NCBI GenBank assembly: GCA_022799935.1
Contig: JAAWPK010000006.1
Span: 1 to 43,870 of the forward strand
Direction of reading: 5' to 3'
Source of the DNA: Clostridia bacterium
GTDB taxonomy: Bacteria; Bacillota; Clostridia; TANB77; CAG-508
Length of the DNA: 43,870 nt
Position 1 is the stretch's first letter, and every line of letters starts with the position of its first letter. Shown here in pieces: positions 15,342 to 24,053 of this stretch. Below the pieces are notes generated by a model. The model saw only the letters and a program-made list of their open reading frames with translations, was not told where the DNA came from and made no database searches. A program made the position numbers and the translations under genes.

Positions 15342-16432
15342 AGGAGTAAAAATATTTTTAATTATAATACTCACAATAATTGCAATTATTTTAATGAATA
15401 TTATGATATTAAAAATTATGAATAAAGATTTGAAAATAGATATTTTTGCTTTCGGAAATAAAACTGAGAAAATATTTGAAAATGAATATGAGATAAATGG
15501 AATAAAGAATATGAACATTGATTCTTTTTCTTCAAATATAAAATTTATAGAAGGAGAGAAGGATAAAATAAGAGTTACAGCTTATGGAGCTAAAGATGAG
15601 AATATAAGTGTAGCAATAAATGGAGATTCTTTATATATAAAAAAGGATAATCAAGTTTTACATATATTTATGCTTTTTTGCTGGTATAAAGAAGAAATTG
15701 TAGTAGAAATTCCAAAAAGCTTTGAAGGAAATATAAGGTTAAGTGCATCGAGTGGAAATATAGAGGTAATAGACCTAGAAAATTCAAACTTAAATCTTGA
15801 GGCTTCTTCAGGAAATATTAGATGTGGAAATATGATAAATGGAAATATAAAGACATCTTCAGGAAATATCAATGCAGGTTCTGGAAAAGACATAAATATA
15901 AAAGCAAGTTCTGGAAGTATAAAAGCTGGAAGTATAGAAAAAGGAACAGCTAATACATCATCTGGAAGTATTAAAATAGATGAATTAAAAGAGGGAGAAG
16001 TTAGAGCAAGTTCAGGAGCAATTTGGGTAGGCAAAATGGAAAAGCGGAAAAATAGAAACAACTTCAGGAAGTATAAAGGTAGATGAAATAGGAATAGGAG
16101 AACTTAAAGCAAGTTCTGGAAATATTACTATAGGAAATACAAGTAAAGTAAATGCAAAAACAACTTCTGGCTCAATTAATATAAAGACTATTAATGAATT
16201 TTGTGATATAGAGTCAAAATCAGGAGGAGTTAAAATAGAAAACATTAATATCAATGAGAACTCTAAAATAGAAACTACATCAGGAGGAGTAAGAGTCGTA
16301 AGTGCAGGGGATATGTTTATTGATACAAAAACAAAATCTGGTGGGGTAAGTGTAGATAATAATAATCGTAATTCTAATGTAGAGCTAAAAATAGAAACAA
16401 CTTCAGGTGGGATTAAGGTAAATAAAAGATAA
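15331..16432 (+). CDS. DUF4097-type beta-helix protein with membrane anchor, one CGG site
   Basis: Skipping the C at 16045 gives 366 residues. An N-terminal membrane helix (residues 7-30) is followed by a long series of short repeats built on SSGNI, SSGSI and SGGVK, which continues unchanged in both pieces across the shift (KMEKGKIETTSGSIKVDE). This is the right-handed beta-helix-like adhesin repeat of DUF4097/DUF4098 proteins. It is probably anchored in the membrane with the repeats outside. An in-frame TTC-GGA early on (15451-15456) shows that CGG out of phase is harmless. AGAAAGGAGAG in the previous gene is the ribosome binding site. Confidence 0.88.
16045..16048 (+). other. CGG recoding site 7 (DUF4097 protein)
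   Basis: CGG after AAG, in frame. Skipping the C gives KMEKGKIETTSGS and about 128 more codons of the same repeat; zero frame stops after 12. Confidence 0.92.
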
Positions 16433-16437
16433 ATAAT

Positions 16438-16477
16438 AAAAACAGCTAATTTTTCATAAGATTAAGCTGTTTTTTAT
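16438..16477 (+). terminator. Intrinsic terminator after DUF4097 gene
   Basis: AAAAACAGCT (16438-16447) pairs with AGCTGTTTTTT (16465-16475). Confidence 0.8.
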
Positions 16478-16598
16478 TAAAATTCATTTTTTGTAATTGT
16501 ATATTAAAATTTATTTAAAAAAATAGTTAATAGTTTATTGATAAAACTACTAATAATATGGTAAACTATAAAGAAAACAAAATTAAGGAGAAAATCAA

Positions 16599-17906
16599 AT
16601 GAAATTATTTATAATTGTATTACTAATATTACTTAATGCTTTTTTTGCTGCAGCAGAGATTGCATTTATATCATTAAATGATGCAAAGATAGATAAGCAA
16701 GCAAAAGAAGGGAACAAGAAAGCTAAGAAAATAAGAGATATGCTAATAAATCCAAGCAAATTTTTAGCAACAATACAAATAGGAATAACTCTTGCAGGAT
16801 TCTTATCAAGTGCTTTTGCTTCTGAAACATTTGCAAGTGAACTTGCACCAATATTAAATAATTTGATACCACAAATAAGTTTAACTGCATGGAATAATAT
16901 ATCTATAGTTGTTATAACTATTATTCTTTCATATTTTACATTAATATTTGGAGAATTAGTACCAAAAAGACTTGCAATGAGAAATTCTGAAAAAATAGCT
17001 TTTGCAACTATTGGAGTTATAAAAACCATATCAGTTGTAACAGCTCCATTTGTTAAATTCTTAACATTTTCAACTGATGTAGTATCTAAAATATTTGGTG
17101 TTTCTGGAAATGAAGAAGAAACAGTTACAGAAGAAGAAATTAGAATGATGGTAGATGTTGGACAAGAAAAAGGTGTTATAGAAGAACTAGAAAAAAATAT
17201 GATAAATAATATATTTGAATTTAATGATAAAGTTGCTTCTGAAATTATGAGACCAAGAACAGAAATATTTGCATTAGATATGAATATGACAATTTCAGAA
17301 GTTATAGATGAGCTGTCAGAAGAATTCAGATATAGTAGAATACCAGTTTATGATGAGGACATAGACAATATAAAAGGAATTGTATATATAAAAGACATAT
17401 TACTCGCAAAAAGTAAGAATGCAAAAATAAAAAATTTAATGAAAGAGGCATATTATATTTCTGAAACAAGACCTGTAAATGAACTTTTTTCAGAACTTAG
17501 AAAAAGTAGAAAACAAATTGCAATAGTAATAGATGAATATGGAGGAACTTCAGGAATAGTTACAATGGAAGATATACTAGAAGAAATTGTTGGAGAAATT
17601 TATGATGAGTATGATAATGTAGAAAACATGGTTGAAAAAATAGATGATAATACATTTATTTTTAATGGAAATGTTGCGGTTTATGATGTAGAAGAAGCAA
17701 TGGATATAATTATTGAAGATGGAGACTATGATACACTTTCAGGATATCTAGTAGAAAAATTAGAAAGAATTCCAACAGAAAAAGATAAAGGAATTACAAT
17801 AGAAACAGATAAAGTTGTATACAAAATTGAAAAAGTACAAAATAAGCATATAGTAAAAGTAAAAGCTTGTAAAATAGAAGAAATAGTAGAAGATGATGAT
17901 TTATAA
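16599..17906 (+). CDS. CorC/HlyC-type membrane protein with CNNM, CBS-pair and CorC domains
   Basis: The protein has 435 residues. The N-terminal CNNM (DUF21) domain has hydrophobic segments near residues 1-22, 60-80, 95-120 and 130-155 (AAEIAFISLNDAKID is typical). Two CBS motifs follow (VASEIMRPRTEIFALD and VNELFSELRKSRKQIAIVIDEYGGTSGIVT), then the CorC_HlyC C-terminal domain (FNGNVAVYDVEEAM through YDTLSGYLVEKL). Such proteins are linked to Mg2+ or Co2+ efflux and are called hemolysins only by history. The gene is complete with no recoding site. AAGGAG precedes ATG 16599. Confidence 0.93.
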   Translation: MKLFIIVLLILLNAFFAAAEIAFISLNDAKIDKQAKEGNKKAKKIRDMLINPSKFLATIQIGITLAGFLSSAFASETFASELAPILNNLIPQISLTAWNNISIVVITIILSYFTLIFGELVPKRLAMRNSEKIAFATIGVIKTISVVTAPFVKFLTFSTDVVSKIFGVSGNEEETVTEEEIRMMVDVGQEKGVIEELEKNMINNIFEFNDKVASEIMRPRTEIFALDMNMTISEVIDELSEEFRYSRIPVYDEDIDNIKGIVYIKDILLAKSKNAKIKNLMKEAYYISETRPVNELFSELRKSRKQIAIVIDEYGGTSGIVTMEDILEEIVGEIYDEYDNVENMVEKIDDNTFIFNGNVAVYDVEEAMDIIIEDGDYDTLSGYLVEKLERIPTEKDKGITIETDKVVYKIEKVQNKHIVKVKACKIEEIVEDDDL

Positions 17907-17957
17907 TAAATGGATTTGTGAATATCATCTTAAAAAGCATAGTCAAAAGGAGAAATT

Positions 17958-19070
17958 ATGCCAGTTTTAGTCATTTTTATCATGTTTATATGTTTTGTTT
18001 TTCCAATTATATTAACAATTTTTAATATAATTAATCTATTTAAAAAGAAAAAAATATTAGAAAAGACAGTAGATATATTAATTTTCGTATTAGGAATATT
18101 ACTTACAGTTATTTTATATGCCTTTCTTAGTTTTAAAGACTATCAAGAGCCAATATTAATGGGAGGTTTGGGCGTATATGCACATGCACCAATTGCTTCT
18201 TGGAGTCTACCAACAGTAATTGGAATTTTAGTATTAGGAATAGTTTCGTATTTTTTTGTAAGAATTAGACAAACAGATTTACCACCACTTATGATTGTTT
18301 TCTCAATGTCAGGAATATTAATTTGCTCAATATATATGACAATATTTATAATTCAGCTTTGTAATGTTACTTTAATAAAGAATCTTTTTGATGGAGTTTT
18401 CTATTTGTTAATATTTCCGATTAACTATATCTTGTGTAGTATAAGAGCAATAATAGAAATAATAAAAAGATATAGAGAAAAGAATATAGTTCCAAAAGAA
18501 TATGAAAATCAATTTTTAAATAAGTGTTCAAAAATTTTATATGATACAAAGAATTGGGGGATATTATCAGTAGTTTTAGCGATACCATTATTAATAATAT
18601 TAGTATGTATTTTAACTTTATTTGGTCAAAGACCAGATGAAATGATAAAAGCATTCTTAGAAACAAGTGACTGGACTCTATCAAAAGAGATTTCACCACC
18701 ACCACTTAAAGTTGATGCACATTATTTATGTACAGTTTCACTAACTGGGCATGAAAAATTGGTAAAACCAACAAGAATGGGAATAAGACATGGAGAAAGA
18801 ATTGTTGTAAATAGGCAGCTTTGTATTGCAAATGCTTTTGAAAATTTGATAGAAGAAAAGACACCAAGGTTGCATCATTTTATAAGATATATTTATGATA
18901 AATATGGATTTCCTCTTGCAAAACATATACATACAGCTTGGCAAGCGGATATTACCTATATTTTAATGAAACCTTTAGAATGGATATTTTTAGCTGTATT
19001 ATATATTTTTGATAAAAAACCAGAAAACAGAATAGAACTTCAATATACAGGGGGAAGGTATAGAGAATAA
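17958..19070 (+). CDS. Polytopic membrane protein, probably DUF6688
   Basis: The protein has 370 residues. Five or six membrane segments are seen: residues 2-25, 34-55, 80-100, 108-130, 140-160 and 195-215, with the chain then leaving the membrane. The C-terminal soluble part has a conserved-looking block: HYLCTVSLTGHEKLVKPTRMG, then RIVVNRQLCIANAFENL and RLHHFIRYIYDKYGFPLAKH. That block resembles the DUF6688 family of Bacillota; the function is unknown. AAAAGGAG precedes ATG 17958, 52 nt after the CorC-like gene, so they may be co-transcribed. Confidence 0.7.
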   Translation: MPVLVIFIMFICFVFPIILTIFNIINLFKKKKILEKTVDILIFVLGILLTVILYAFLSFKDYQEPILMGGLGVYAHAPIASWSLPTVIGILVLGIVSYFFVRIRQTDLPPLMIVFSMSGILICSIYMTIFIIQLCNVTLIKNLFDGVFYLLIFPINYILCSIRAIIEIIKRYREKNIVPKEYENQFLNKCSKILYDTKNWGILSVVLAIPLLIILVCILTLFGQRPDEMIKAFLETSDWTLSKEISPPPLKVDAHYLCTVSLTGHEKLVKPTRMGIRHGERIVVNRQLCIANAFENLIEEKTPRLHHFIRYIYDKYGFPLAKHIHTAWQADITYILMKPLEWIFLAVLYIFDKKPENRIELQYTGGRYRE

Positions 19071-19141
19071 TTCGCCATTTATGGGGTGTTAATTTTTTAG
19101 AAAATAAAGTACTATTTTTATTAGATAGGAGGAACGCAAAT

Positions 19142-20293
19142 ATGGATGTAAAAAAAATAGGAGAATTTATTTCTAAAAATCGTAAATTAAAAGGACTAAC
19201 TCAAGAACAATTAGGAGAAAAGTTAGGCGTTAGTAATAAAACCATATCACGCTGGGAGAATGGAAATTATATGCCCGATTTATCGCTTCTAAAACCATTA
19301 AGTGAAGAGCTTGGAATTAGTTTAAATGAGTTATTAAGTGGTGAAAAAATAGAAGAAGAAAATATAGCAAAAAATGCAGAAATAAGTTTAATAAATACAA
19401 TAGATTATACAAAAGGAAAAATAGAAAATGAGCATAAAAAAATATCAATAGTAGTAATGTCTATAGGAATTATTTTAAGCTTAATAGCATTTAATTTGTT
19501 TGAGTCTGAAAGTAGCTGGGGATCAATTTATTCTATTTTAGGACTTATTATATTTATTTTAGGAATATTTAGATTTTTAAAAGGTAAAGATTTGTGGAAA
19601 AGAATAATTATTTCTATTAGTTTATTTGTAGGGATATTTGGAGTGTTTTTAATATCTGATTATATAGGTGTTGTAGAATTCAAGAGACCACCAATTTATA
19701 GATATAAAACAGAAACTTCAAATATTATAACATATTATAATTTGCTCTTTAATGTGTATAGAATAAATGCAAATACTAAAAACGAATATTATATTGTAGA
19801 TACAAAAAAGGAATATAATTCAGATACAGTACCAACAGTTCCATTTAATAGGGAAAGATGTGGCATTGATAATATTATAAAATATCAAAATAAATATATG
19901 GGAAATAACAGCAATATTGGCAATTTAATAAGTAATTTGCCTCTTGCAGAAAATGGGTATGTAATTGAACTTGATCCAGATAATTTGAAGCTTACAATAA
20001 ACTATAGTAGAACATTCTGGTATGATAATGAAGAATTATATACTGAAAAAAGCTTGATTTATAATTCTGTATCAATATTTGGTTTAATAGAAAATGTAAG
20101 ATATATTAAATATAATTTTAGTGGAAGTTCTTATGAAGTATCAAGAGAAAATATAGAAAAGAATTATCCTAATTATTCTAAGATAGTGCAAAATGGAGAA
20201 GTAAATAAAAAAGAATTTAATGAAAACTTAGAAAAGAAAATGAATGATAATAATTTTATAGAAAGTATTAGTAAAATAATATTTGAAAAATAA
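19142..20293 (+). CDS. XRE-family regulator with membrane and extracytoplasmic domains
   Basis: The protein has 383 residues. The N-terminal helix-turn-helix is clear (LKGLTQEQLGEKLGVSNKTI then SRWENGNYMPDLSLLKPL). After a linker, three hydrophobic segments (about residues 100-117, 126-146 and 156-176) lead to a soluble 200-residue domain without a known motif, probably outside the cell. This fits a one-component membrane sensor. GATAGGAGG precedes ATG 19142. A strong terminator follows. Confidence 0.85.
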   Translation: MDVKKIGEFISKNRKLKGLTQEQLGEKLGVSNKTISRWENGNYMPDLSLLKPLSEELGISLNELLSGEKIEEENIAKNAEISLINTIDYTKGKIENEHKKISIVVMSIGIILSLIAFNLFESESSWGSIYSILGLIIFILGIFRFLKGKDLWKRIIISISLFVGIFGVFLISDYIGVVEFKRPPIYRYKTETSNIITYYNLLFNVYRINANTKNEYYIVDTKKEYNSDTVPTVPFNRERCGIDNIIKYQNKYMGNNSNIGNLISNLPLAENGYVIELDPDNLKLTINYSRTFWYDNEELYTEKSLIYNSVSIFGLIENVRYIKYNFSGSSYEVSRENIEKNYPNYSKIVQNGEVNKKEFNENLEKKMNDNNFIESISKIIFEK

Positions 20294-20300
20294 AGAATAA

Positions 20301-20337
20301 AAAAATGAGTGGTTTATTGCAGACCACTCATTTTTAT
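20301..20337 (+). terminator. Intrinsic terminator
   Basis: AAAAATGAGTGGT (20301-20313) pairs perfectly with ACCACTCATTTTT (20323-20335). Confidence 0.9.
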
Positions 20338-20353
20338 GTTAAAATAATTTATT

Positions 20354-20875
20354 ATGAAAAGAAAAGTTTTGAAGATATTAATTATAATTATAGCAATAAT
20401 TGCTACATTCTTTAGTTCATTTTTTATAGCAATTAAACTTTTGGATGTGACAGGTAATGAAAAAGAAAGTATGCAAAATGTGACTGAAAATAAGGCTATA
20501 GAAGAAATCGAAGAAGAACCTACAAATAACATTGAAGCAAATTCCTTTGAAGGAATAATTGCAGAGGTAAATGTAAATGAAATTGCAGTGGAAAATCCAG
20601 AACATCTTGTTGATTATACTATATATGAAGCGGATAAGAAATGGTATGATGAGCATAAAGTTATTATTAATGGCAAGGTGTATGTTAAGGCTGGATATCA
20701 GATGAATTTAGAGAATGTGCAAATTAAAGACAGTGATGGAACAAATATAAAAATATCTGATTTAAAGGTTGGAGATATAATAAATGTTGAAACCAAAGAT
20801 ATAGAATATAATGTTAGTACTATATTTAAGACTTTAACATCTGATAATATTATATTAATTAAGAAAAAAATATAA
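20354..20875 (+). CDS. Membrane-anchored protein with possible DUF3221-like OB fold
   Basis: The protein has 173 residues. One membrane helix lies at residues 5-30 (VLKILIIIIAIIATFFSSFF). An acidic linker follows, then a small beta-rich domain with SFEGIIAEVNVNEIAVE and KISDLKVGDIINVETKDIEY, the pattern of OB-fold DUF3221 lipoproteins. No lipobox is seen, so a membrane anchor is more likely. No good ribosome binding site precedes ATG 20354; the transcript may be nearly leaderless, with an A/T-rich -10 just upstream. The function is unknown. Confidence 0.65.
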   Translation: MKRKVLKILIIIIAIIATFFSSFFIAIKLLDVTGNEKESMQNVTENKAIEEIEEEPTNNIEANSFEGIIAEVNVNEIAVENPEHLVDYTIYEADKKWYDEHKVIINGKVYVKAGYQMNLENVQIKDSDGTNIKISDLKVGDIINVETKDIEYNVSTIFKTLTSDNIILIKKKI

Positions 20876-20898
20876 TTTAGAAAGAGGATAATTCAATT

Positions 20899-21457
20899 AT
20901 GACAGAAAAAGAGAAAATGCTAACAGGTGAAATATATGATGCTAATTATGATAAAGAATTAATTAAAGATAGATATATAATTAAGGATAAATGCTTTGAA
21001 TATAATAATATAAAACCATCAGATATAGAAAAAAGAACAAAATTGATGAGAAATATTTTAGGTAATATAAAAGGAAATTTCTTAATTGAACAACCATTTA
21101 TGTGTGATTATGGATATAACATAGAAATAGGAGAAAATTTTTATGCAAATCATAATTTAGTTATATTAGATGCAAACAAGGTAAAATTTGGAAATAATGT
21201 ATTTGTTGCTCCTAATTGTGGATTTTATACAGCAGGTCACCCAATAGATTCTGAAACAAGAAATAAAGGTCTAGAATATGCAAAACCAATAGAAGTTGGA
21301 GATGATGTATGGATAGGTGGTAATGTGGTAGTTTTGCCAGGAGTAAAAATAGGAAGTAATGTTGTAATAGGAGCAGGAAGTGTTGTAAATAAGAATATAC
21401 CATCAAACTCAGTTGCTGTACGGAAATCCATGTAAAGTAATAAAAAAGATAGAATAA
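20899..21457 (+). CDS. Sugar O-acetyltransferase (maltose/galactoside type), one CGG site
   Basis: Skipping the C at 21421 gives 185 residues, the usual length. The N-terminal Mac domain ([20 protein letters not shown]) is followed by the left-handed beta-helix of hexapeptide repeats: [24 protein letters not shown] with the catalytic His, [20 protein letters not shown], and [27 protein letters not shown]. The last motif needs the glycine supplied at the CGG site. It acetylates a sugar hydroxyl from acetyl-CoA. AGAGGA precedes ATG 20899, 23 nt after the previous gene. Confidence 0.92.
21421..21424 (+). other. CGG recoding site 8 (acetyltransferase)
   Basis: Codon 175 is CGG after GTA. Skipping the C gives [13 protein letters not shown], the invariant G-N-P ending of the family. 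Confidence 0.92.
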
Positions 21458-21471
21458 CAAGGAAATAGTAT

Positions 21472-21506
21472 AAGGATATAATTAGCATTGCGGATTATAT
21501 CCTTTT
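21472..21506 (+). terminator. Intrinsic terminator
   Basis: AAGGATATAAT (21472-21482) pairs with ATTATATCCTT (21494-21504). Confidence 0.85.
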
Positions 21507-21539
21507 GTGATAATATATTAGCATAAAAGGAGGAAAATT

Positions 21540-21974
21540 ATGAAAAAGTTAGTAATTATTTTATGGATAGCTTTTGTAGTTTGTGTTATAGCAACTGTTG
21601 GACTATGGTTTGCAATGAATAATAGTAATCCTGAATTTGAAGAAGTGAAGGCAATAGTTACAAGTTCAGAAACTAAACAAGTAGTAAATAAGAAAACTGG
21701 TTCAAGAACAAACTTTTATGAGGTAAAGGTAAGATATGAAGGAAAAGAATATGAGTTAAAAAATCCACATAATACATATATGTATCCAGAGGGAAAAACA
21801 GTTACAGCATATTTAGCTAATGATAAGTTATATGCTAATGAAGAGGGAGTAAAAACAGCAACTCCTGTTGCAATAGTTTATTTTGTATGTTTATTTGGAA
21901 GCTTTGGACTGCTAATGGCAGCAGCGATGGTTACATCAAAGAATGCTCAAAATAAAAGATTAAAAGAAGAATAA
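21540..21974 (+). CDS. DUF3592-type small membrane protein
   Basis: The protein has 144 residues, with hydrophobic segments at residues 4-27 and 108-130 flanking a beta-rich loop (FEEVKAIVTSSETKQVV, then NFYEVKVRYEGKEYEL and YMYPEGKTVTAYLANDKLY). That is the usual layout of DUF3592 proteins. The function is unknown. AAAGGAGG precedes ATG 21540. Confidence 0.7.
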   Translation: MKKLVIILWIAFVVCVIATVGLWFAMNNSNPEFEEVKAIVTSSETKQVVNKKTGSRTNFYEVKVRYEGKEYELKNPHNTYMYPEGKTVTAYLANDKLYANEEGVKTATPVAIVYFVCLFGSFGLLMAAAMVTSKNAQNKRLKEE

Positions 21975-22020
21975 TGAAATCTTAAATATTTTACATCAAG
22001 TTCTTGTATATATAAAACAG

Positions 22021-22110
22021 ATGGCAAAACTTTTAATAATTGTTCTTGCTTTACCAAGCTTTGGTGGAATTATATTTGAAAAGATATTAGCTACTGATTT
22101 AAATATATAA
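22021..22110 (+). CDS. Possible 29-residue hydrophobic peptide
   Basis: ATG 22021 opens a 29-codon frame beginning MAKLLIIVLALPSFGG and ending at TAA. It would be a single membrane helix. No ribosome binding site is seen, so it may be a remnant of a larger membrane protein rather than a gene. Confidence 0.25.
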   Translation: MAKLLIIVLALPSFGGIIFEKILATDLNI

Positions 22111-22145
22111 ATAGCAATTTTTTGAAATGATTGGAGGAATAATAA

Positions 22146-22478
22146 ATGGAAAATAAAATATGCCAAAGTTGTGGTATGCCTATAACATCAAATAAACAAT
22201 TAGGTACAAATAAAGATGGTAGTATAAATGAAGATTATTGTAAATACTGCTATGAAAAAGGGGAGTTTATAGACAAAGTTACAATGGAAGAGTATATAGA
22301 AATGTGTTCGGAGTATGGCTCACAAGCAGGAATGACTAATGAAGAAATGAAAGAATGTTGTGTGAAATTATTTCCTACTTTAAAAAGATGGAAATGTACT
22401 TGTATGGATGAATGTGCTAGTGGATATAATCCGAATTGTACTTGTGAAAATCCAGAATGTCATTGCAGAGAAAAGTAG
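22146..22478 (+). CDS. Zinc-ribbon protein with Cys-rich tail
   Basis: The protein has 110 residues. The N-terminus NKICQSCGMPITSNKQLGTN and DYCKYCYEKGEF form a four-Cys zinc ribbon of the putative-zinc-ribbon (zf-ribbon_2) type. A helical middle follows, and a Cys-rich tail (WKCTCMDECASGYNPNC and CTCENPECHC) may bind a second metal or cluster. Similar proteins are small and uncharacterised. GGAGG precedes ATG 22146. The flavodoxin gene starts 17 nt after its stop. Confidence 0.85.
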   Translation: MENKICQSCGMPITSNKQLGTNKDGSINEDYCKYCYEKGEFIDKVTMEEYIEMCSEYGSQAGMTNEEMKECCVKLFPTLKRWKCTCMDECASGYNPNCTCENPECHCREK

Positions 22479-22495
22479 AACTAGGAGGAAGTAAT

Positions 22496-22969
22496 TTGAA
22501 TACTTTAATTATTTATGCTAGTAAAACTGGAACAACAGAAAAATGTGCTAACCAAATAAATAAACAGCTAACAAATTCTAAGATGATAAATATATTAAAT
22601 CAAAATGAAGATATAAATAGATATGATTTAATTGTTATAGGAACTCCAATTAGGATGGGAATGATAGACAGAAGAATAAAAAGTTTTTTAGTTAATAATA
22701 TTGAAATTTTGAGATCCAAAAAAGTAGCATATTTTATTTGCTGTGGTTTTAGTGAAAATTGGAAAAGCTATTATGAACAAAATATTCCAAAAGACTTGCT
22801 AGACAGTGCATATATTTATGATACTTTTGGTGGAGAAATGGATATACAAAAACAGAAGGGTTTTGATAAATTTATTACAAAGATAGTAAGTAAAAATATA
22901 GACAAAAGTAAAGAAATAAAGATATTAAATGAAAACATTACTAGATTTATAAAATTATTAGAGAGCTGA
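22496..22969 (+). CDS. Flavodoxin-domain protein
   Basis: The protein has 157 residues from TTG 22496 (AGGAGG 8 nt upstream; the in-frame ATG at 22457 lies inside the previous gene and has no ribosome binding site). FMN phosphate-binding loop: TLIIYASKTGTTEKCANQI. Further: RYDLIVIGTPIRMGMIDRRI and VAYFICCGFSENW, as in flavodoxin_5/HemG-like proteins. It probably carries FMN and transfers electrons, or acts like a protoporphyrinogen-oxidase-type flavodoxin. It is likely co-expressed with the zinc-ribbon gene. Confidence 0.85.
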   Translation: MNTLIIYASKTGTTEKCANQINKQLTNSKMINILNQNEDINRYDLIVIGTPIRMGMIDRRIKSFLVNNIEILRSKKVAYFICCGFSENWKSYYEQNIPKDLLDSAYIYDTFGGEMDIQKQKGFDKFITKIVSKNIDKSKEIKILNENITRFIKLLES

Positions 22970-23136
22970 TAAATTGCATTTTGCAATAACAGTATGTAAG
23001 CACAGATAATAATTTGAAATTATCTAAAGTTTATAATATAATCGTAAAAAAGAATAGGTATTTAATGTAGAAGATTTAATATCTAAAATAAAAATTAAAG
23101 AAAAATATAATATAATTTTATAGGAGATAAGAAATT

Positions 23137-23493
23137 ATGGCAAGAATATTAAAAAATAAAGAATTAGTAAATACTAGATTGGCAACTAATTATGGTGGAT
23201 GGATGTATTGTGATAAGTGTAATGAGAATATAGGGTATTTATGTTATTCAACATACGATAGATTAGAATTAAAATACAAATGTAATTGTGGTAGTGAAGG
23301 GAAAGCTTTATTAGATTTTGAAGATAGTAAAAAAGGTAAAGACTGCAATGATGAGCTAGTTATTATTAAAAATAGATTGTGTTGTCCAAAGGATAATGAA
23401 CCTTTAGTAACTATATTAGATAAAAAAGTGGCTAGCTATGAAATGAAAATTACTTGTAAATCTTGCGGGAACATTTATAAAAAGCTAAAATAA
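23137..23493 (+). CDS. Small two-zinc-finger protein of unknown function
   Basis: The protein has 118 residues with three CxxC-type knuckles: MYCDKCNENIGYLC, KCNCG, and LCCPKD with ITCKSCGNIYKK. It is probably zinc-binding. I do not recognise a family. The 167-bp gap before it holds two small inverted repeats (ATTGCA/TGCAAT near 22974; AGATAAT/AATTATCT near 23004). A TAGGAGA ribosome binding site precedes ATG 23137. Confidence 0.7.
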   Translation: MARILKNKELVNTRLATNYGGWMYCDKCNENIGYLCYSTYDRLELKYKCNCGSEGKALLDFEDSKKGKDCNDELVIIKNRLCCPKDNEPLVTILDKKVASYEMKITCKSCGNIYKKLK

Positions 23494-23538
23494 AATTTAT
23501 AAATTTGAAAGCTGTAGAACCATAGAGAGGAAGAAGAA

Positions 23539-24034
23539 ATGCAATTTAAAGTCAGAGAAATTGAAGTTAAAGATAATAAAGCTATAGAGAAAGTAATTAG
23601 GAGTTGTTTAATCGAATTTGGAGCAAATCATGATGGGACTGCTTGGGCTGATCCAAACTTAGGTAGATTTTCTGAAATATATAATACTGAGGGCAATAAA
23701 TATTGGGTTGCAGAAAACGAAGAAGGAGATATAATAGGAGGAGTTGGTATTGGACAGCTAGATGAGGCTAACAGTATATGTGAATTACAGAAAATGTATT
23801 GTTTGAAAGAAGCAAGAGGAACAGGTATATCTCATATACTTATAAAGATAGCACTCGACTATGCAAAAAAAATATTATGATAAATGCTATTTAGAAACTT
23901 TAAGTAATATGGTTGCTGCTCAAAAATTCTATGAAAAGTATGGGTTTATCAAAATTGATAAACCAGTAGTTAAAACAGAACACTTTGCTTGTGATGTCAG
24001 ATATATTAAAGAATTAAATAACATAGGATATTAA
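23539..24034 (+). CDS. GNAT acetyltransferase broken or slipped at an A8 run
   Basis: The frame from ATG 23539 (GAGGAAG upstream) runs to a TGA at 23878-23880, but the family continues in the next frame: DYAKK then YYDKCYLETLSNMVAAQKFY and EKYGFIKIDKP, ending at TAA 24032-24034. GNAT motif A is LQKMYCLKEARGTGISHILI. The shift sits in eight A residues (23865-23872); one A fewer restores the frame and about 164 residues. This is not a CGG event. It may be transcriptional or ribosomal slippage, a sequencing homopolymer error, or a recent mutation. Confidence 0.75.
23865..23872 (+). other. A8 homopolymer frameshift
   Basis: GCAAAAAAAATAT carries eight A where seven keep the acetyltransferase frame. 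Runs of seven A occur elsewhere in intact genes; this is the only clear shift in the AT-rich part without CGG. Confidence 0.75.
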
Positions 24035-24053
24035 TTAATGGGGGAACTTTTAA

